A stretch of DNA of 64,000 bases from Bacillus_AB infantis_B (GCF_008180445.1 NZ_VTER01000002.1:310001-374000); one strand, 5' to 3'. Counted from the first letter of the stretch, positions 52,015 through 60,671 are shown. Notes: generated by a model from the sequence alone, not told the origin. Translations and numbers: made by a program.

Positions 52015-52626
52015 ATGCTATTTCATTATCATTTTTGGACTCCAAATGTAGAAGAAACGGAAAATTTTTATGTAGATAATGGTTTTCGTATATCTCAACG
52101 TATAGGTAGATACCAGGGAGAATTTCAAGAGTTTAACCCTCCCTTAAAATGGGATGACTTTCGGGAGAAAAATATCCTTTTTCGTATTATCGAGGCAAGG
52201 AGAGGAACCATAAATATTACTTTTGGATACGGAATAAAGATAATGTTTGACCATATTGGTTTCTTTGTTTCTGAAAAAGAACAAGTGAATATATGTGAAA
52301 ATGCTACTAAACTCAATTGGAAAGTTGATAAAGGGGAACGAAGAACCTTTATTGCAACACCATATAATTTTAGAATTGAGCTTCAATCTAATGAAGACGC
52401 AGTAGACTCCTTGAATGACCAGATAAAAATCCAAGAATTAAAATTGGCAACAAAAAAGGCTGGCATAGAAAGTGACCTTTTTACTTTGTTCGGAAATACC
52501 TCATATAATATTAGCTCAGAAGTTGAAGAAGTAGTTACAATCAAACAAGCAGTAGTAAAAAGTCTCGTTTCATCACCTATTGTCGACCCTAATGGCGTTG
52601 AAATTACAAGCGACCAAGGCTTTTAA
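52015..52626 (+). CDS. VOC/glyoxalase-like protein
   Basis: A 203-residue protein. The start MLFHYHFWTPNVEETENFYV and the later IMFDHIGFFVSEKEQVNICE are typical of VOC-fold enzymes and binding proteins; the metal-type His residues are H4/H6 and H78 region. The last 70 residues (QIKIQELKLATKKAGIESDL onward) are unlike a simple VOC domain. ATG follows AAGAGGTG. Substrate unknown; it may have replaced or been appended to the truncated gene just upstream. Confidence 0.65.
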   Translation: MLFHYHFWTPNVEETENFYVDNGFRISQRIGRYQGEFQEFNPPLKWDDFREKNILFRIIEARRGTINITFGYGIKIMFDHIGFFVSEKEQVNICENATKLNWKVDKGERRTFIATPYNFRIELQSNEDAVDSLNDQIKIQELKLATKKAGIESDLFTLFGNTSYNISSEVEEVVTIKQAVVKSLVSSPIVDPNGVEITSDQGF

Positions 52627-52636
52627 AACTGAAAGT

Positions 52637-52710
52637 AACAGGTGCTTATGTTCCAGCTCTGCTGCCAAAACAGGTAGCTTCTCTTATTTCATAAAAGGGG
52701 CAGGTTAGTG
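52637..52710. repeat. Element B copy 8 (near-consensus)
   Basis: AACAGGTGCTTATGTTCCAG then CTCTGCTGCCAAAACAGGTA, GCTTCTCTTATTTCATAAAA and GGGGCAGGTTAGTG. Confidence 0.85.
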
Positions 52711-52838
52711 TTAGAGGATAAGCCGATATAGAAACAATGAAACTTTTGTTTTATATAAGCGTATTAGTGTGTAAGAGGAACACATTAGGTTTTGTCATTG
52801 GCATTATCGAAGGAAATTGAGAAATAAGGGGATATTAT

Positions 52839-53018
52839 ATGTCACCATTTTCGTTAGGATTAATACTAGGTGCCTTTTTAGTTATAGGGGTACAACAAAT
52901 TATTTACACTTTAATATGGGTATATACAGGGGAAAATATGGGGATGTTCCGAAACATTAGAACAGCTATAAAGATTCTAAAGAATAAGGAAAAAGAGAAA
53001 AGTGGAGAAAATTATTAA
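52839..53018 (+). CDS. Small membrane protein, 59 residues
   Basis: ATG 52839 preceded by AAGGGGATA opens 59 codons: SPFSLGLILGAFLVIGVQQI then IYTLIWVYTG forms one or two transmembrane helices, followed by a basic tail MFRNIRTAIKILKNKEKEK. Too short for most gene callers. Similar in design to the 56-residue protein at 34049. No family recognised. Confidence 0.55.
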   Translation: MSPFSLGLILGAFLVIGVQQIIYTLIWVYTGENMGMFRNIRTAIKILKNKEKEKSGENY

Positions 53019-53091
53019 GAAATTGTTGAATGACAACAAAGTCGGGAACCGACTTGAATTTGTCAATCAACCACTGTGTAAACAAACGTTC

Positions 53092-53130
53092 AATAAAGAC
53101 TCGTTACAAATTTAGGATTGAGTCTTTATT
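53092..53130. terminator. Hairpin AATAAAGACTC/GAGTCTTTATT
   Basis: Perfect 11-bp arms with a 17-base loop; the right arm ends in TTTATTT, a possible terminator for the 59-residue protein gene. Confidence 0.6.
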
Positions 53131-53228
53131 TAATGAGAATTTGGAACAAAAATTGCAGATATTGTTTTATTAAAATGCAATAGGTATTTATGTTAAGATA
53201 AACAATTGTGAAAAAATGCACTTAAACT

Positions 53229-53303
53229 AACGGGTGCTTTACTTTAAGATCCAGCTGCCATTTCAGGCGGCTGGATCTTATTTAACAAATGGGACAGATT
53301 TTT
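53229..53303. repeat. Element B copy 9
   Basis: AACGGGTGCTTTACTTTAAG then ATCCAGCTGCCATTTCAGGC, GGCTGGATCTTATTTAACAA and ATGGGACAGATTTT. Its core stem is extended to about 14 pairs (AAGATCCAGCTGCC), with compensating changes. The 30 bases upstream match those upstream of copy 7. Confidence 0.8.
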
Positions 53304-53514
53304 GGAACAATGATTCGGCAATCTTGTTTACGGAGTAGACGATTACTGCGCAATAAACAATAAGCCGTAACTAGATCATTTAGCAGAGGATAGCAGTTTG
53401 ATGAAATAATCGATTTTTGATAAAAAAGGACAAAAATAAATTCTGTTTCTTTGTTATAGTTACAGTCAAGGAGTCATTCTTACATAATCTTCCTGGATTG
53501 AAAGGTGGTGAATA

Positions 53515-54876
53515 ATGAATTACTTAGTGAGTGTTCAAGCAGCAATAGATTTTATAGAAGGAAATATCGAAGAGAAAATAGAGTTAGAAGAAGTTGCGAA
53601 AATAGCCTCCATGTCACTCCCGCATCTTTACCGTATGTTTTACTCTCTTACTGGCTATCCAGTAAAAGACTATATGCGTAAAAGAAGAATCAGCATCGCG
53701 TCAGATCACCTAAAATACTCTCATCGTACGATCATTGATATTGCAATCCAGGTTGGTTTTGAATCACAGGCCTCTTTTACAAAGACATTTAAGAAAATAG
53801 TAGGCATTACTCCGAAAGTATATAAAGAATCAGAGATGTTCTTTTGCTTTGAGCGGATTGATTTATACGAAAAGATTAATTACCTGGAGAGCCGTGAACT
53901 ATTTGATAGGTATCCAGACATAAAGGTTATTCAGCTGAAAGACATGGCGGTATTAAGTTATATACATAGATCAGGCCGTTTAGAAGGAATAGAAAAGGAT
54001 GCACTTGCGGCCGTTCAAAAGATGGCTCAAGCATCTGATATAAAACAGAAAAAAATGAGGGTTTTTGGACGAAATATAGACTACGATGAAGCTTTGGATA
54101 AGATATCCCAACCATATGCATATGAGATCATGATATCTATTGAAGATCCGCTTATTTATTCCATAGCCGGAATGTCTTTTAAAACGATACAGGGTGGAAT
54201 GTATGCAGTAGGGGTAACAGCATCAACTAATGACTCCAGTATTCTTTCGTTATGGAATCAAATGTATTCAGAGTGGCTGCCTAAAAGTTCGTTTAGTGAA
54301 GGTTCACATGCGTATTTGGAAGAGTACATGACTTTTAATGAAAAACTTGTTCGAATGAAACTATACTTGCCAATAGAACGCCAGTTAAAGCCTGAGATGA
54401 TTACAGTAGAGGAAACAGAATCTTTTTGCGTGGGGTATTGCAGGATTTATGGACAAGGCTGTCAGGAGAAGGCGGATAAGACTTTATCTGAATGGTTAAA
54501 ATCAAATCCGCCAATAGACTATTCAAGCGCTAAGCTTTATTTGTCGTACAACTATGATTCTGAAAATGACTTGGAGCATTGGAGTGAATATGGTATTACC
54601 AATTTTTCAAGTCATGAAGATACTAACACTCAGCGTATTGCTCAAAAGATATTGGGCGGCGGGTTATTTGCTGTTATGGAAACCAGGGCATATGGAACAC
54701 TTGCGGGTATTTTAGAAATTATTCACCGGTGGATCGTATGTGGAGAAACGTTTATACTCGATGATTCCAGGCAGTGGTTTGCTCAGTATCAGTCCTCTGA
54801 AGCAAGTCCATCTAACGCTCGCATGAGTGTGCAAATCTATATTCCTATTATGGAAAGGAGCAAATTGTATGGGTGA
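53515..54876 (+). CDS. AraC-family regulator with effector-binding (GyrI-like) region
   Basis: A 453-residue regulator. The two helix-turn-helix motifs occupy residues 1-105 (LEEVAKIASMSLPHLYRMFY; IIDIAIQVGFESQASFTKTF). Two effector-type stretches follow, one from about 140 and one from about 290 (ESFCVGYCRIYGQG and ISIEDPLIYSIAGMSF as conserved pieces), similar to the Rob/BmrR-type ligand domain. ATG follows AAAGGTGGTGA. It probably activates the two genes downstream, which overlap or abut it, in response to a small molecule. Confidence 0.85.
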   Translation: MNYLVSVQAAIDFIEGNIEEKIELEEVAKIASMSLPHLYRMFYSLTGYPVKDYMRKRRISIASDHLKYSHRTIIDIAIQVGFESQASFTKTFKKIVGITPKVYKESEMFFCFERIDLYEKINYLESRELFDRYPDIKVIQLKDMAVLSYIHRSGRLEGIEKDALAAVQKMAQASDIKQKKMRVFGRNIDYDEALDKISQPYAYEIMISIEDPLIYSIAGMSFKTIQGGMYAVGVTASTNDSSILSLWNQMYSEWLPKSSFSEGSHAYLEEYMTFNEKLVRMKLYLPIERQLKPEMITVEETESFCVGYCRIYGQGCQEKADKTLSEWLKSNPPIDYSSAKLYLSYNYDSENDLEHWSEYGITNFSSHEDTNTQRIAQKILGGGLFAVMETRAYGTLAGILEIIHRWIVCGETFILDDSRQWFAQYQSSEASPSNARMSVQIYIPIMERSKLYG

Positions 54877-55516
54877 CAGAGCGGTAAAAAACCATTTTCC
54901 TATAGAAGATTTTCATCCTCAACGAACTCCTCAATCGTTGCAAGTTCTCTTAGGCCAGCGAGAGAAGCATCAGAAAAGCAGAACACTGCAAGTTAATACA
55001 GTTATCATTGAAGAGTTTAAAATGCTGGCTATAAAAGTAAACGGTCATATGGGAAACTTTGAAGCAGGGAAGGAAGTCCGTAAGGCATGGAAAAAACTCA
55101 ACCATATGATATCTTCCAATGATTCTATGATAGTGGAGAAAAATGCAGGAATTGTCTTTTATGATCAAGGAAATATGGTGAAATCAGACGGAACAATTGA
55201 CCTCTGGGTAGGAGTTAAAGTGCGTAATATTACTCATATACCTCAAGACTTTAGATGCTTCACCATACCAAAAAGAAAGTATGCGAAAATTGATTGCTGT
55301 TGTTTTAGCAGAGCAGAGATGGATCGCAGATATCATTATTTAAGTGGATGGATTAAAGAAGAAGGATATCAGATTGATCATGATGCCGATGCTTTTTCTC
55401 TTGAACCCAATCGCCTTGATGCATTTAATCCGTTTGACGTACCAGCTCATGAAATTCAGGCATTTGATTTTGATATTTTATACCCTATTAAAAAAGGGAG
55501 GGGTAAAGATGAGTAA
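54869..55516 (+). CDS. GyrI-like small-molecule-binding protein
   Basis: A 215-residue protein; ATG 54869 has AAAGGAG upstream and overlaps the AraC stop. VIIEEFKMLAIKVNGHMGNF followed by EAGKEVRKAWKKLNHMI and later IPKRKYAKIDCCCFSRAEMD shows the GyrI/effector-binding fold. A double Cys-rich strand (DCCCFS) is unusual. Forms an operon with the AraC regulator and the next VOC gene, suggesting a response to toxic small molecules. Confidence 0.75.
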   Translation: MGDRAVKNHFPIEDFHPQRTPQSLQVLLGQREKHQKSRTLQVNTVIIEEFKMLAIKVNGHMGNFEAGKEVRKAWKKLNHMISSNDSMIVEKNAGIVFYDQGNMVKSDGTIDLWVGVKVRNITHIPQDFRCFTIPKRKYAKIDCCCFSRAEMDRRYHYLSGWIKEEGYQIDHDADAFSLEPNRLDAFNPFDVPAHEIQAFDFDILYPIKKGRGKDE

Positions 55517-55883
55517 ATCTTTCATTGAACAAGTACATTATATTAGAATCCCAGTTAGAGATTTAGAGCAGTCTGCACAATGGTATAGGGATGTATTAGG
55601 GCTTCAATTATTAACCATTACATATGATCCATTTGCCATTTTTAAAATTAACGAAGGACCTTTTTTAATTATTCTAGTTCCTGCTGAAGAAGAAACCTTT
55701 GCCCATTTTACACTCAATAAAGAAGCTGCCTTTAGCGTTGCCTTTACAAGTCCAGAACTGACTCACTTTCACCAGCACTTAAAGGATCATGGTGTTAAGG
55801 TGGATGAAATACAAGAAGATAATGGACATGCTTTTTTCACCTTTTATGATATAAATGGCAATAAGCTGCAGACACATTGGTAA
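55509..55883 (+). CDS. VOC-family (glyoxalase/bleomycin-resistance type) protein
   Basis: A 124-residue VOC protein. ATG 55509 has AAGGGAGGGG upstream and overlaps the previous stop. QVHYIRIPVRDLEQSAQWYR and DVLGLQL form the first half; AFFTFYDINGNKLQTHW is the typical second-half end with a possible metal-binding His and Asp. Could be a metal-dependent thiol transferase or binding protein for drugs. Part of the AraC-led operon. Confidence 0.85.
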   Translation: MSKSFIEQVHYIRIPVRDLEQSAQWYRDVLGLQLLTITYDPFAIFKINEGPFLIILVPAEEETFAHFTLNKEAAFSVAFTSPELTHFHQHLKDHGVKVDEIQEDNGHAFFTFYDINGNKLQTHW

Positions 55884-55946
55884 AGAGCCAGGGGGACGGG
55901 TCCCTTGGCTCTTTTTTGATGAATGGGACATGGGACCGGTCCCTCT
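55884..55946. repeat. Element A copy 18
   Basis: AGAGCCAGGGGGACGGGTCC then CTTGGCTCTTTTTTG, and a worn second half GGGACATGGGACCGGTCCCT. Begins at the VOC gene stop. Confidence 0.8.
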
Positions 55947-55988
55947 AGTCAAGTTGTACTTATGGAAACGGGTTTATTGAAGAAGCCA

Positions 55989-56033
55989 AGCCAGCTGCCA
56001 AACCAAGCAGCTTTTTAAGGGGCAGTATCTAAT
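55989..56033. repeat. Element B copy 10 (short)
   Basis: AGCCAGCTGCCAAACCAAGC then AGCTTTTTAAGGGGCAGTAT. The middle CTTAT spacer is deleted. Confidence 0.7.
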
Positions 56034-56150
56034 TCGGGGGGACAACACCCTATTATGAGAGTATCATTGCGTTTCTTTTTGAGGGTCGACATCATTATGG
56101 CTCTATTCGTCTTTAAATGAAACGTGCAAGAAAAGTTGGACACGTACAAT

Positions 56151-56186
56151 AAGCCGCTAACAATGTAAAATCAGTGTTAGCGGCTT
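56151..56186. terminator. Strong hairpin AAGCCGCTAACA/TGTTAGCGGCTT
   Basis: Perfect 12-bp arms with a 12-base loop. No complete gene ends just upstream, so it may be left over from a lost gene. Confidence 0.7.
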
Positions 56187-56344
56187 TCATAAAAGTAAAT
56201 CCTTTTCCTTGTGCTCCTATAGGTGCAGTTTTAGTGAAAATGTAGAAAGTACGAATCAAAGAAAGGTCCCATCTTTATTAAAGGATATTCAAGAAATTGA
56301 GAGAATATATACAGTAAAATTTTACAATGAATGCAAGGAGTTTT

Positions 56345-57310
56345 ATGGAAACTTTATTGTTAACTCGCACGGAAGTTCATACCTTACTGGATCCACTTGA
56401 GCTTTATCCAGAAGTGAAAGCAGCTTTTGCTTCATATTCTTTGTCTAGACAAATCCCTGCTCAAAGAGCACATTCAGTGCTTCCCCATTCAGATGCTAGC
56501 GTTATGGTCTTGTTCCCTGGACTGATGTTCCATATTCCAGCTTATACCGTAAAAGACCATGCTAAATTTCCAACTCAATCTCCTTCTATTAAAGGAGTAA
56601 TAAACCTTCATGATCTTGATACCGGACAACTATTGGCAATTATGGATTCTACCTATATAACTGCTGTTCGAACAGGTTTGTCCGGTGCCCTGGGTACACA
56701 TTTGTTAGCGAGAAAAGATGCCAAAAGTGTAGCGATTATAGGTGCAGGTGTGCAGGGTAAGCTTCAACTGCGGTCTCTTACCTATTTGAGGACAATTTCT
56801 AGAGTATTTGTCTATGATACCTCAAAAGAAAGAGGAAAATCATTTGCCAGTCTAATGACGGAGGAACTGAAAATTCCCATAACGGTATGTAAGAGTCTGG
56901 ATGAAGCTTTATATGATGCAGATATTGTTGTTTCTGCTACCTGGGCCAAAGACCCCTTCATCTTCTTGAATAATGTAAAAAAAGGTGTTCATATTACGAC
57001 GCTCGGACCTGATGAACCAGGAAAATGCGAAGTCAGTGCAGAGTTAATTGAGAAATCTTTATTTGTATGTGATGATCGGAATCTTGCGGTTCAAATGGGG
57101 GCTATTGGCGGTGCAGGATTAACAATAAGCAACATACATGCCGAAATTGGGGAGATTATCATAAATAAAGATTTAGGGAGATTAAATGATGAACAAATAA
57201 CGATTTATGGTTCCGTAGGGTTAGCTTTTCAGGATTTAGTAGCCGCATGGCACGTGTACCAAAAAGCAAGAGAACAAAACGTAGGTAAGTATATAGATTT
57301 TTTAGGGTAG
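56345..57310 (+). CDS. Ornithine cyclodeaminase/mu-crystallin family protein
   Basis: A 321-residue protein. ATG 56345 is chosen since AAGGAG lies just upstream. Substrate residues include the Arg in VRTGLSGALGTHLL, and the Rossmann NAD(P) site is AKSVAIIGAGVQGKLQLRSL (about 128-147). C-terminal VNKDLGRL-type segment IIINKDLGRLNDEQITIYGS is characteristic. Family members include ornithine cyclodeaminase, alanine dehydrogenase and imine/ketimine reductases; the exact activity cannot be told. Confidence 0.88.
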   Translation: METLLLTRTEVHTLLDPLELYPEVKAAFASYSLSRQIPAQRAHSVLPHSDASVMVLFPGLMFHIPAYTVKDHAKFPTQSPSIKGVINLHDLDTGQLLAIMDSTYITAVRTGLSGALGTHLLARKDAKSVAIIGAGVQGKLQLRSLTYLRTISRVFVYDTSKERGKSFASLMTEELKIPITVCKSLDEALYDADIVVSATWAKDPFIFLNNVKKGVHITTLGPDEPGKCEVSAELIEKSLFVCDDRNLAVQMGAIGGAGLTISNIHAEIGEIIINKDLGRLNDEQITIYGSVGLAFQDLVAAWHVYQKAREQNVGKYIDFLG

Positions 57311-57340
57311 AGAACTTTTTCTTTCTAGGTATTCAATTAA

Positions 57341-57415
57341 ATGGGTGCTTATATCTATGTAGCAGTTGCAAACTAACGCTTTTTCTTATTATGCAAAAGG
57401 TACACGTTTGCTGAA
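57341..57415. repeat. Element B copy 11 (diverged)
   Basis: ATGGGTGCTTATATCTATGT then AGCAGTTGCAAACTAACGCT and TTTTCTTATTATGCAAAAGG then TACACG. Confidence 0.65.
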
Positions 57416-57510
57416 GAAGGAGACAACAAAAATATAGTCCAATAATGGAGGTATTATAAAAAGTTACTTTGGAAATCAAATATGTATTAAAGAGTGAACC
57501 ACTCAGCACC

Positions 57511-57545
57511 ATATCTTCTTATTCCATAAAATGGGTAAATTGTTT
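57511..57545. repeat. Element B copy 12 (right-half remnant)
   Basis: ATATCTTCTTATTCCATAAA then ATGGGTAAATTGTTT keeps the CTTATTCCATAAAA-G-GG part of element B; the left half is absent. Confidence 0.45.
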
Positions 57546-57572
57546 TATATGCAGTTAGAAGAGGAGGTAATT

Positions 57573-57977
57573 ATGAATAATTTTATGATTACATCAGGTG
57601 GAGTCATTATTAATGAGCAGAATAAAATTTTGTTGAAAAAGGAGCCAACTAGAGGTTGGGAATTACCTGGTGGTATTGTAGAAGAAGGGGAGACGATTAA
57701 AGAAGCAGTTATTAGAGAAGTTAAGGAAGAAACCGGACTGGACATTGATATTATTAATTTTTGTGGTGTATCACAAGAAATCTCTAAAAACGTTTGTAAC
57801 TTTTGGTGGTTAGGTAAACCGCTTGAAGGAAAATTGAAAACCAGTGCTGAAAGTTTGGAGGTTGGGTTCTTTAGTTTGGAAGAGGCATTAAAAATGATAA
57901 CAAATAAAGATTTTAAAGAAGAGTTAATAAAAGTAATGGATGTTGAAAATTATCCATTCTTTATAACATTTTGTTAG
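57573..57977 (+). CDS. Nudix hydrolase
   Basis: A 134-residue Nudix protein. ATG 57573 chosen from GAGGAGG upstream. Nudix box at 34-56: GIVEEGETIKEAVIREVKEE then TGL. Short and single-domain, similar to ADP-ribose pyrophosphatase/MutT-like proteins. Substrate unknown. Confidence 0.9.
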   Translation: MNNFMITSGGVIINEQNKILLKKEPTRGWELPGGIVEEGETIKEAVIREVKEETGLDIDIINFCGVSQEISKNVCNFWWLGKPLEGKLKTSAESLEVGFFSLEEALKMITNKDFKEELIKVMDVENYPFFITFC

Positions 57978-58021
57978 TACCTCCGAAGCATGAACAGTAT
58001 TAGCTGAAAGTAGGAATTTTA

Positions 58022-58597
58022 GTGGAGTTAATTTTTATCAGACACGGAGAAGGGGAGCACACCCTAAATATACCAAAAAGTTTACATATATCTGACCCTG
58101 CACTTACAGATGAAGGAATTAATCAAGCTAAATTGCTTAGAACACAGTTACCTTTGTCAAAAGATGATATTTTGGTTATTAGTCCTTTGAGAAGGACCTT
58201 GCAAACAGCTCATTATTGGACTGAGGGAATAATGTGCAGAAAACTTGTAAATCCATTAGTATCTCCTAGAATATTCCCTCAATTTCCTGAAGCAAGAACC
58301 TTACCTTGTGATGAATTATTAGATAGACAAAAAATATCCGATGAGTTTCCAAATATACAAATTGAGGAAGATTTGCATGAAGAACTATGGGCTAAGGGAA
58401 TAAACCTTTTGCCTCAACCAGAATTTAATCACTTGGCGAAAGAATTTCTTGATTGGTGCAGACAGCAAGAATCTCAAAATCTCTATATTATATCACACGA
58501 TGGAACAATTACGTCTTATAGACAGTTTATTACAGGAGATAAACTAACAAGAGAAGATTTTCCGAAAGAAACTGGATGGTTCAATATCAAGTTCTAA
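58022..58597 (+). CDS. Histidine phosphatase family protein
   Basis: A 191-residue phosphoglycerate mutase-like phosphatase. The catalytic RHG is at residues 7-9 (LIFIRHGEGEH), SPLRRTLQTA is the second conserved segment, and YIISHDGTITSYR holds the second His. GTG start after AGTAGGAATTTTA. The substrate is unknown. Single gene followed by element B. Confidence 0.88.
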   Translation: MELIFIRHGEGEHTLNIPKSLHISDPALTDEGINQAKLLRTQLPLSKDDILVISPLRRTLQTAHYWTEGIMCRKLVNPLVSPRIFPQFPEARTLPCDELLDRQKISDEFPNIQIEEDLHEELWAKGINLLPQPEFNHLAKEFLDWCRQQESQNLYIISHDGTITSYRQFITGDKLTREDFPKETGWFNIKF

Positions 58598-58640
58598 TTA
58601 TAGAAGTAGAAAATAAGGCGAGATTGAGCTCTTATTCATC

Positions 58641-58715
58641 TTAAGGGAGTGTATGTTCCAAGTCTGCTGCCAAACCAGGCAGCTTTTCTTATATGACTAA
58701 GGGGCGATTTATGAA
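58641..58715. repeat. Element B copy 13
   Basis: AAGGGAGTGTATGTTCCAAG, then TCTGCTGCCAAACCAGGCAG, CTTTTCTTATATGACTAAGG and GGCGATTTATG. Confidence 0.8.
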
Positions 58716-58780
58716 AGAAGGATTTAACCTCCCTCATCTCGAAATATAAATTAGAAATCGATTGTTAAGGAGCTATTTCA

Positions 58781-59239
58781 ATGGGTTACATTATGGATTT
58801 AAGGAAGATTGTCGGCAGCCGCCCTCTTATCATGGCAGGGGCGAGTGTTATTATTCTGGACCAGAACAATAAGCTGTTATTGCAATTAAGAACAGATAAT
58901 CACTGTTGGGGCTTGACTGGGGGATCTCTGGAACCAGGAGAGTCGTTAGAAGAAGCAGCAAAGAGGGAGATGTACGAAGAAACAGGGTTGGCAGCGAAAA
59001 ATTTAAAATTGTTTAATGTTTTTTCTGGAGAAGAATTTTATTACAAATTACCACACGGTGATGAGGTATACAATGTGACCGCCACCTATATTTGCAATGA
59101 TTTTGATGGAGAACTGAGGATTGATCATGAAGAAGTGGTGAATTTAGCCTTCTTTGATGTTGATCAACTCCCTTCGAATATAAGTCCTCCTGACCGGCCA
59201 GTGATAAGGGAATTTATTAATGCCTCATTGTTGAAGTAA
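58781..59239 (+). CDS. Nudix hydrolase
   Basis: A 152-residue Nudix protein with box at 48-70: GSLEPGESLEEAAKREMYEE then TGL. ATG 58781 follows AAGGAGC; a second Met four codons in is an alternative. The C-terminal VNLAFFDVDQLPSNISPPDR is typical of MutT/ADP-ribose type enzymes. Its TAA stop is part of the next element B. Confidence 0.9.
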   Translation: MGYIMDLRKIVGSRPLIMAGASVIILDQNNKLLLQLRTDNHCWGLTGGSLEPGESLEEAAKREMYEETGLAAKNLKLFNVFSGEEFYYKLPHGDEVYNVTATYICNDFDGELRIDHEEVVNLAFFDVDQLPSNISPPDRPVIREFINASLLK

Positions 59240-59311
59240 CGGGGGTTTATGTATAAGATAGCTGCCAATTTGGGCGGCTGTTCTTATTCCATAAAAGGGG
59301 CGGTTTTTCTA
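59238..59311. repeat. Element B copy 14
   Basis: AACGGGGGTTTATGTATAAG then ATAGCTGCCAATTTGGGCGG, CTGTTCTTATTCCATAAAAG and GGGCGGTTTTT. Begins at the second base of the Nudix stop codon. Confidence 0.8.
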
Positions 59312-59444
59312 ATAGTAAAACGCGCAATAGTTAGACTACCGAATAAACTATTAAGTTATGCTACATTCATAATACTTATACAGGTGACATAAGTTAGAAC
59401 TTGTGTTGGTGTCCTTAATGGTTAAAAACAGTCATGTTGCATAG

Positions 59445-59473
59445 TGCCTCCATTTATATTGGGGGCATTTTTT
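59445..59473 (+). terminator. Hairpin TGCCTCC/GGGGGCA with T-run
   Basis: Seven-pair stem with a nine-base loop, followed by TTTTTT, just before the serine hydrolase gene; it could also act as an attenuator. Confidence 0.6.
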
Positions 59474-59488
59474 GATTTTTAAAGGAGA

Positions 59489-60532
59489 GTGGAAAGACTG
59501 ATACTAACAAGCGATTACACAAACTTGTTTGAAGATGTACACAATCATGTAAAAAGAAGTGCTGAAAAGTTAGGTTCTACAGGTGCTGCTCTATTTATTA
59601 TTCACAATGACAAGGTTGTAACAGAGTCTTATTTTGGTAAACAGTCGAGTGCTAAGGATGCTAGCGATGTTAAAGAAGATACTCAATTCCATATTGCATC
59701 TGTTAGAAAGGCTTATATCGGTTTTGCTGCTGCTTACTCTATATACAATGGCCACTTTTCCATTGATGATCCGATTCGACGGTTTGCTGAAGAGCCTCAT
59801 TTATCCGCATATGAAGGTATAAAGATTCGTCATTTATTAACCCATACGCATGGACTTAAAATAATTGGCGGTAAACCAGTAAGTGAATTTAGACCTGGTG
59901 AATCGTGGGCCTATAGAGATTTCAGTGTGGAGTTGTTAACAAGAATCATTAAAAAAACAACGGGAAAATCTGTTGCAGATATCGTAAAAGAGGAAGTTAT
60001 TTTGCCTGTCGGTCTTCAATCAACAGAATGGATTAAGATGAGTCAGCCTCATTCAAAGATTGCAGACACTATTCGAGATGCAGATAACCCCTTTTGGACT
60101 GAGACGGATATAGTAGATGGTTCAGGAATGAACATGTATGTATCTGCAAAAGAACTTGCCTTATGGGGCTACCTTCACTTAAAAGAAGGGAGGTGGGGTG
60201 AAAAACAACTTATCCCAAAAGAGATCATACAAATGGCTACCTCCATCCAGACTCCTAACCCAATGATTCCTATTCAAAAGAATGGCTTTTTATGGTTTGT
60301 TAAAGACACGAATCATACCTTTAGCCAAATAGGCGATTCAGTCCCAAAAGGATCCTATCAATTACTCGGATACACTAATGTAGCTCTGCTAGTTATACCA
60401 GATGAAAACGTAGTAGCAGTAAGGATGTTTAACAGGTATGGTTCATCTGAGGGGTACGATTATCTCAGCGACATACGCTCTTTTGGAGACACCGTTTATA
60501 ACTGTTCCATAAAGACAAGGACAACGCACTAA
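59489..60532 (+). CDS. Serine hydrolase, beta-lactamase/penicillin-binding-protein-like
   Basis: A 347-residue class C-like serine hydrolase. The catalytic S-X-X-K is SVRK at 71-74 in FHIASVRKAY; YRD in ESWAYRDFSVELL is at the position of the Tyr motif. No signal peptide is visible, so it is probably cytoplasmic; many such proteins are esterases or peptidases rather than beta-lactamases. The GTG at 59489 lies only one base after AAAGGAG, so the real start is uncertain and may be a few codons downstream (CTG at 59498). Confidence 0.8.
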   Translation: MERLILTSDYTNLFEDVHNHVKRSAEKLGSTGAALFIIHNDKVVTESYFGKQSSAKDASDVKEDTQFHIASVRKAYIGFAAAYSIYNGHFSIDDPIRRFAEEPHLSAYEGIKIRHLLTHTHGLKIIGGKPVSEFRPGESWAYRDFSVELLTRIIKKTTGKSVADIVKEEVILPVGLQSTEWIKMSQPHSKIADTIRDADNPFWTETDIVDGSGMNMYVSAKELALWGYLHLKEGRWGEKQLIPKEIIQMATSIQTPNPMIPIQKNGFLWFVKDTNHTFSQIGDSVPKGSYQLLGYTNVALLVIPDENVVAVRMFNRYGSSEGYDYLSDIRSFGDTVYNCSIKTRTTH

Positions 60533-60535
60533 TGA

Positions 60536-60640
60536 AAGGGGCTTATGTAAGACAACAGCCCTAAGATGGTAAGAAATATTAGTACCTGTATAGGATCCCT
60601 TTTGTGGGATTCTTTTACTAGCGGGACAGGATAGCCCAAT
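60536..60640. repeat. Element B copy 15 (badly degraded)
   Basis: GAAAGGGGCTTATGTAAGAC with ACAGCCC, then TTTTACTAGCGGGACAGGAT. Only the ends of element B are recognisable; the middle is altered or enlarged. Confidence 0.4.
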
Positions 60641-60671
60641 AGGTATAGGATAAATAATGGAGGACAAATAG

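Larger units (their letters stand above)
53019..53514. other. Gap with hairpin and element B
   Basis: About 500 bases without a gene. It holds a hairpin at 53092-53130, element B copy 9 at 53229-53303 and the AT-rich promoter of the AraC gene near 53400-53500. Confidence 0.6.
55947..56344. other. Gap with element B, hairpin and promoter
   Basis: About 400 bases. It holds a short element B copy (55989-56033), a strong hairpin at 56151-56186 and the AT-rich leader of the next gene. No gene is seen. Confidence 0.6.
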
